A stretch of 64,000 nucleotides of DNA from Streptomyces rubradiris (lineage in GTDB: Bacteria; Actinomycetota; Actinomycetes; Streptomycetales; Streptomycetaceae). Position numbers and translations under genes: made by a program. The stretch lies in assembly GCF_016860525.1 (NCBI RefSeq), contig NZ_BNEA01000001.1:1257501-1321500 (forward strand), given 5' to 3'. Shown piece by piece: positions 59,783 to 64,000 of the stretch (the stretch's first letter is position 1; each line of letters opens with the position of its first letter). The notes beneath the pieces were generated by a model, which was not told the origin of the DNA, made no database searches, and saw only the letters and a program-made list of their open reading frames with translations.

Positions 59783-59806
59783 ATTCCTACGGTGAACCAT
59801 AGGAAT
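59783..59806. promoter_or_regulatory. inverted repeat before hmgA
   Basis: ATTCCTA-N10-TAGGAAT, with perfect 7-bp arms, is 21 bases before the hmgA start. The sequence is AT-rich against a GC-rich background and lies at the expected -10/+1 position. Likely operator of hmgA, perhaps for the GntR/UTRA regulator encoded after it. Confidence 0.6.
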
Positions 59807-59826
59807 CAGGAGCGCGAGGAGCGAAC

Positions 59827-61137
59827 ATGAGCGGGGACACGCGGAAAGCCGCCGAGGGGCTGTCGTATCTGACCGGGTTCGGCAATGAGCACGCCTCCGA
59901 GGCGGTGCCGGGCGCCCTGCCCGAGGGCCGCAACTCGCCGCAGCGCGCGCCGCTCGGCCTGTACGCGGAGCAGCTGAGCGGTACGGCGTTCACCGAACCG
60001 CGCGCGCACAACCGGCGCTCGTGGCTCTACCGCATCCGCCCCTCGGCCGCCCACCCGCCGTTCACCCGCACCGGCAACGGCGCGCTGCGCACGGCCCCCT
60101 TCACCGAGACGGTGCCCGACCCCAACCGGCTGCGCTGGAACCCGCTGCCCGAGCCCCCGGCCGGCACCGACTTCCTCGGCGGGCTGTGGACGCTGGGCGG
60201 CAACGGCGACGCGACGCAGCGCACGGGCATGGCCGTGCACCTGTACCACGCCAACGCCTCGATGGAGCGCGTCTTCTCCGACGCCGACGGTGAGCTGCTG
60301 ATCGTGCCCGAGCGCGGCGGGCTGCTGCTGCACACCGAGTTCGGCCGGTTGCAGGTGGAGCCGGCCCATGTGGCGCTGGTCCCCCGTGGGGTGCGCTTCC
60401 GTGTGGAGCTGCTGGACGACTCCGCGCGCGGCTATGTGTGCGAGAACTACGGGGCGCCGTTCCGGCTGCCCGACCTCGGTCCTATCGGCGCCAACGGCCT
60501 GGCCAATCCCCGGGACTTCCGGGCGCCGGTCGCCGCGTACGAGGACGTCGAGGGCCCGGTGGAGGTGGTGAACAAGTTCTGCGGCAACCTGTGGACGGCC
60601 ACCTACGACCACAGCCCCCTGGATGTGGTCGCCTGGCACGGCAACCATGTGCCGTACGTCTATGACCTGCGCCGGTTCAATGTGATCGGCACCATCTCCT
60701 ACGACCACCCGGACCCGTCGATCTTCACGGTGCTGACCTCCCCGTCGGACACCCCGGGCCTGGCCGGCGTGGACTTCGTGGTGTTCGCGCCGCGCTGGCT
60801 GGTGGGCGAGGACACCTTCCGGCCGCCGTACTTCCACCGGAACGTGATGAGCGAGTACATGGGCCTGATCGAGGGCGCCTACGACGCCAAGGCGGAGGGT
60901 TTCGTGCCCGGCGGCGGCTCGCTGCACAACATGATGTCGGCGCACGGCCCGGACCGGGAGACGTTCGACCGGGCGAGCGCGGCCGAGCTGCGGCCGCACA
61001 AGGTCGACGACGGGCTGGCCTTCATGTTCGAGACCCGCTGGCCGGTGACCCTCACCCCGCACGCGGCCGGCGCGGACCACCTCCAGCGGCGCTACGACGA
61101 TGTGTGGCAGGGACTTCAGCGGCACTTCCGGGGATGA
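59827..61137 (+). CDS. hmgA: homogentisate 1,2-dioxygenase
   Basis: A 436-residue non-haem Fe(II) ring-cleaving enzyme: homogentisate to maleylacetoacetate, in tyrosine/phenylalanine catabolism. The opening [19 protein letters not shown] is diagnostic. Iron ligands are seen at His337, Glu343 ([10 protein letters not shown]) and His373 ([13 protein letters not shown]), which align with human His335, Glu341 and His371. Length is as expected. ATG after AGGAGCG. A likely operator precedes it; a GntR/UTRA gene follows at 46 bp. Confidence 0.97.
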   Translation: MSGDTRKAAEGLSYLTGFGNEHASEAVPGALPEGRNSPQRAPLGLYAEQLSGTAFTEPRAHNRRSWLYRIRPSAAHPPFTRTGNGALRTAPFTETVPDPNRLRWNPLPEPPAGTDFLGGLWTLGGNGDATQRTGMAVHLYHANASMERVFSDADGELLIVPERGGLLLHTEFGRLQVEPAHVALVPRGVRFRVELLDDSARGYVCENYGAPFRLPDLGPIGANGLANPRDFRAPVAAYEDVEGPVEVVNKFCGNLWTATYDHSPLDVVAWHGNHVPYVYDLRRFNVIGTISYDHPDPSIFTVLTSPSDTPGLAGVDFVVFAPRWLVGEDTFRPPYFHRNVMSEYMGLIEGAYDAKAEGFVPGGGSLHNMMSAHGPDRETFDRASAAELRPHKVDDGLAFMFETRWPVTLTPHAAGADHLQRRYDDVWQGLQRHFRG

Positions 61138-61183
61138 CGGCCGCCGTTGCGCGGGAGGTTCCCCGCCGGGTACGGATAGCGGG

Positions 61184-61933
61184 GTGACCTCCTTCGCCCC
61201 GGACTCCATCGTCCTGAACCGCAAGCTGCCGCTGTGGTACCAGGTGTCGCAGTCGCTGCGCGCCTCGATACTGGGCCGCTCCCCCGAGGATCCGCTGCGT
61301 CTGCCCACCGAGGAGCGGCTGGCGGAGCACTACGGCGTGAGCGTGCTGACCATGCGGCAGGCGCTGAAGGAGCTGGAGGACGAGGGGCTGATCAGCCGGC
61401 ACCGGCGGCGCGGCACGTTCATCGAGCCCGGGGTGCGGCGCGGGGCGCCGGTGCGGCTGCTGGGCTCGGTGGACGCCATCGTGGCCCAGCAGTCCGGGAT
61501 GACGACCGAGCTGCTGGAGCACGGGCGGGTGCCGGTTCCGGCCGCGCTCGCCGAGTACTTCCCGGACCTCGCGGAGGTGGCGGTGTACCACCGGTTGCGC
61601 GGCGACGAGAAGACCGGGGAGCCGACCAACCACGCCGTCAACCACATCCGGCCCGACCTGGCCGAGCGGATCGACCCGGACGACCTGGTGCGCTGGCCGA
61701 TGACCAAGGTGCTGCGGGACGTGGTCAAGGCCGACATCAGCCGGATCACCGACACGGTGCAGGCGCGGCTCGCCGATCCGGTCACGGCGCGGCTGCTCGA
61801 TGTGCCGCTGCTCAGCCCGATCCTGCACTACACCGGGGTGACGTACGACAGCGAGGGGCGGGTGCTGGACGTGGCCGTCATCCACTACCGGGGGGACCGG
61901 TTCTCGTTCACGGTCACGCTCGACGCCACCTGA
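61184..61933 (+). CDS. GntR/UTRA-type transcriptional regulator
   Basis: A 249-residue HutC-subfamily regulator: winged helix at about 24-78 (LPTEERLAEHYGVSVLTMRQ, ALKELEDEGLISRHRRRGTF) then a UTRA ligand domain (about 95-240, ending FTVTLDAT). GTG start at VTSFAPDS with AGGAGG-less but near GGTT upstream. Located directly downstream of hmgA, so it probably represses the homogentisate pathway and binds the inverted repeat before hmgA, or it serves the next genes. Confidence 0.87.
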   Translation: MTSFAPDSIVLNRKLPLWYQVSQSLRASILGRSPEDPLRLPTEERLAEHYGVSVLTMRQALKELEDEGLISRHRRRGTFIEPGVRRGAPVRLLGSVDAIVAQQSGMTTELLEHGRVPVPAALAEYFPDLAEVAVYHRLRGDEKTGEPTNHAVNHIRPDLAERIDPDDLVRWPMTKVLRDVVKADISRITDTVQARLADPVTARLLDVPLLSPILHYTGVTYDSEGRVLDVAVIHYRGDRFSFTVTLDAT

Positions 61934-61957
61934 ACCGGGGGCGGTCGAGGCCGTACG

Positions 61958-63112
61958 ATGCCGACCGTGACGCACGACGACGCTCCGCCGCTGGTGGACC
62001 TCATGCCGTGGTCCGTCGCACCGTTGCGGCCGGGCCGCCACTGGCCGACGGCGCCCGATCCGGGCTCGCTGCGGGCCCGCTGGGAGGCGCTGCTGAGGGC
62101 CGAGGGACCGGACCGGGAGGCCCTGTTCGAGCCGACCCGGGCACGTGCGCTCACCTCGGCCGTGGCCCAGTTGCCCGGTCAGTCCACCGGTACCGGGCGG
62201 CTGGCCCGGGCCGAGGGGCCCTGCGCGGAGCCGGTGCGGGTGCTGGCCGCGCCGTTCGACGAGCGGTGGCTGATCCCGGACCACCGGCTGATCGACACGG
62301 CCCGCCCGGAGCTGTGGCGGGTGGCGGACGCACGGCAGGTGTTCACGGCCCAGACGGGTGACGCGGACCTGCCGCTGCTGGCGACCCCGCTGCTGCCCAC
62401 GCTGCGCACCGGCCGGATCCGCCCGCTGTACCGGCGCCCCGGCGGCGCCGAACCGAACCTGGCCCCGGGCCTGGTGGACCTGCTGTCCGTCCGCCTGGGC
62501 GCGCGCCCCCTGGCGGCGGACGTGCTGGCGTGGATCATGGCGGTGGTCCGCCCGGACCTGACCGTGCCGCTCACCGACGACGGCGAGCTGTGGGCGGCCG
62601 GGGTGGAGCTGGGCCGCCGGATGCTGTGGCTGATGTGCCGGGACGGGGAGCGGCCCCGGCTGCCCGGTGGCCGCCGGCCGTACGTCCGGGCGCCGCTGCC
62701 GGGCCGTCCGGGGACCCTGCGGTACGACCCCGAGGAGGCGGCCCTGTACCTGGACGAGGGCCGGATCTCCCCCGTCCCGGCCGAGGTCTGGGAGTTCGAG
62801 GTGGCCGGGGTCCGGGTGCTGGAGTCCTGGTTCGCGGCCCGTACCGCGCCGGCCGAGCCGGGCACGCTCGCCGCGATCCGCCCGGCGGCCTGGCCGCAGA
62901 GCTGGACCTCGGAGCTGCTGGAGCTGATCACGGTCCTCGCGCTGCTGGCCGAACTGCGGGCCCCGCGCGCCCGGTTGCGGCCGGTGTCGGCGGTGACGGC
63001 GGGCGAGCTGCGGCGGGCGGGCGTCCTCCCGGTTTCGGAGTCCGCCCGGCGTCCGGCGTCGGTGCTGGACCATCAGGAGGAAGGGCCGGAGGGGCAGTTC
63101 GCGCTGCTCTAG
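61958..63112 (+). CDS. orphan type ISP specificity-domain-like protein
   Basis: A 384-residue protein matching the C-terminal specificity domain of type ISP restriction-modification enzymes (LlaBIII type): AAPFDERWLIPDHRLIDTARPEL, VFTAQTG, EPNLAPGLVDLLSVRL and VWEFEVAGVRVLESWF. The full enzymes are over 1,500 residues with nuclease, helicase and methyltransferase parts; none of these is present here. Such stand-alone proteins seem common in Streptomyces, possibly domesticated. Its role is not known. GTG or ATG start; follows the GntR gene at 24 bp. Confidence 0.72.
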   Translation: MPTVTHDDAPPLVDLMPWSVAPLRPGRHWPTAPDPGSLRARWEALLRAEGPDREALFEPTRARALTSAVAQLPGQSTGTGRLARAEGPCAEPVRVLAAPFDERWLIPDHRLIDTARPELWRVADARQVFTAQTGDADLPLLATPLLPTLRTGRIRPLYRRPGGAEPNLAPGLVDLLSVRLGARPLAADVLAWIMAVVRPDLTVPLTDDGELWAAGVELGRRMLWLMCRDGERPRLPGGRRPYVRAPLPGRPGTLRYDPEEAALYLDEGRISPVPAEVWEFEVAGVRVLESWFAARTAPAEPGTLAAIRPAAWPQSWTSELLELITVLALLAELRAPRARLRPVSAVTAGELRRAGVLPVSESARRPASVLDHQEEGPEGQFALL

Positions 63113-63252
63113 CCCACCGTACGGGGGCGCGTGGCGGCCTCCGGCAGCTGCGCGGTCAGACCGAGCCGGCACCGGGCCCACTCCTCGTCGATCACGGCTG
63201 ACGGCGCCCGTACTGCTGACAAGGCCGCCGGTCAGGGGAGATCATCCACCCC

Positions 63253-64000
63253 ATGGATCAACTCCCGCTCCCCTTGGAGGGCATCACCGTCGTAGCCGTC
63301 GAACAGGCCGTGTCCGCGCCCTTCGCGACCCGGCAGCTCGCCGACCTGGGCGCCCGGGTCATCAAGGTGGAGCGGGTCGACGGCGGCGACTTCGCGCGCG
63401 GCTACGACACGGCGGCCCGCGGTCTGGCCTCGCACTTCGTGTGGTGCAACCGCGGCAAGGAGTCCCTCGCGCTGGATCTGAAGGACCCGCGCGGCCTGGC
63501 CGTCGTACGGCGGCTGGTCGCGGACGCGGACGTGTTCGTGCAGAACCTCGCGCACGGCGCGGCGGCCCGGCTCGGCCTGGACGCGGCCACGCTGTGCGCC
63601 GCGCACCCGCGGCTGATCGCCGTGGACATCTCGGGCTACGGCGGCTCGGGACCGTACGCGAACAAGCGGGCCTACGACATGCTCGTGCAGTGCGAGGCGG
63701 GCCTGGTGTCGGTGACGGGGACTCCGGAGCAGCCGGTGAAGGCGGGCGTCCCGGCGGCGGACATCGCGGCGGCCATGTACGCGTTCTCCGGTGTGCTGGC
63801 CGCGCTGGTGCGCCGCGGCACGACCGGGCGGGGCGGCCCGGTGGAGGTGTCGATGCTGGAGGCGCTCGCCGAGTGGCTGGGCCATCCGCTGCACCACACG
63901 ATGCACGGCGGTGAGCCACCCGCCCGCACCGGGCTGGCGCACGCGGTGATCGCTCCGTACGACGCCTATCCGACGGCGGACGGCGGCCGGGTGCTGCTGT
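63253..64000 (+). CDS. CaiB/BaiF family CoA-transferase, 3' end outside window
   Basis: The first 249 residues of a class III CoA-transferase. N-terminus GITVVAVEQAVSAPFATRQLADLG and GARVIKVERVDGGDFARGYD are typical, then RGKESLALDLKDP and AYDMLVQCEAGLVSVTG containing the catalytic Asp. It moves CoA between acyl groups. The ATG follows AGGGGAGATC at nine bases. It runs off the right edge. Confidence 0.9.
   Translation, partial: MDQLPLPLEGITVVAVEQAVSAPFATRQLADLGARVIKVERVDGGDFARGYDTAARGLASHFVWCNRGKESLALDLKDPRGLAVVRRLVADADVFVQNLAHGAAARLGLDAATLCAAHPRLIAVDISGYGGSGPYANKRAYDMLVQCEAGLVSVTGTPEQPVKAGVPAADIAAAMYAFSGVLAALVRRGTTGRGGPVEVSMLEALAEWLGHPLHHTMHGGEPPARTGLAHAVIAPYDAYPTADGGRVLL

Overview
The window is a piece of a Streptomyces chromosome. 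The evidence is very high G+C with third-position GC bias, divergent GGAGG-type ribosome binding sites, paired chaplin genes, a gluconate operon beside them, SoxR, F420-type oxidoreductases, class F sortase and TTA (bldA-type) codons. The backbone order (chaplins, gntR-gntK-gntP, soxR, alcohol/aldehyde dehydrogenases, citrate transporter, hmgA) agrees with what I remember of the S. coelicolor SCO1670-SCO1715 neighbourhood. That is recall, not a search.

Layout. 1-9.6 kb: a partial ferritin-like gene, an F420-type oxidoreductase, an aldo/keto reductase coupled to a RecD2-like protein that has lost its ATPase motifs, two small conserved genes, a long and a short chaplin with strong terminators, an M20 peptidase, and tRNA-Leu(GAG). 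9.7-15.9 kb: a genomic island in the 3' end of that tRNA, bounded by 91-bp direct repeats that differ at one base. It has no integrase and only a truncated resolvase. Its cargo is a Scr1-type regulator group (small protein, DUF6879 protein, XRE/DUF5753 regulator) and a leftward cassette: a CxCxxC protein, a 40-residue membrane peptide, a previously unlisted 45-residue peptide gene, a JmjC oxygenase, an aldo/keto reductase and an aminoglycoside-phosphotransferase-like kinase. I consider this cassette the best candidate for an undescribed system: it looks like a peptide-modification (RiPP-like) pathway with intact catalytic residues in all three enzymes.

16-30 kb: a secreted serine hydrolase with a TTA codon, CapA-like protein, a phosphoribosyltransferase-hydrolase fusion, DUF1876 and YchJ proteins, the gluconate locus, a transporter, NUDIX hydrolase, two coupled DUF202 membrane proteins, a secreted phytase-like esterase, a quinone-reductase-type enzyme and a frameshifted His-rich protein gene. 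30-58 kb: lipid, acyl-CoA and aldehyde catabolism with their TetR regulators (kinase-like protein plus acyl-CoA dehydrogenase; AMP ligase-SDR-TetR; MaoC; acyl-CoA dehydrogenase; alcohol plus aldehyde dehydrogenase), a TTA-containing PucR regulator, a group III PLP decarboxylase, DUF1343 and penicillin-acylase proteins, SoxR, a sortase with a coupled surface protein, and MFS and citrate transporters. 58-64 kb: a C-rich non-coding stretch, a lipoprotein, homogentisate dioxygenase, a GntR/UTRA regulator, an orphan type ISP recognition domain, and a partial CaiB/BaiF CoA-transferase.

Regulatory DNA is unusually readable here. Palindromes fit specific neighbours at the gluconate, MaoC/TetR, hmgA and acyl-CoA/aldehyde dehydrogenase promoters, and one operator sequence recurs at two promoters 3.5 kb apart. 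Several intergenic gaps hold short decaying tandem repeats.
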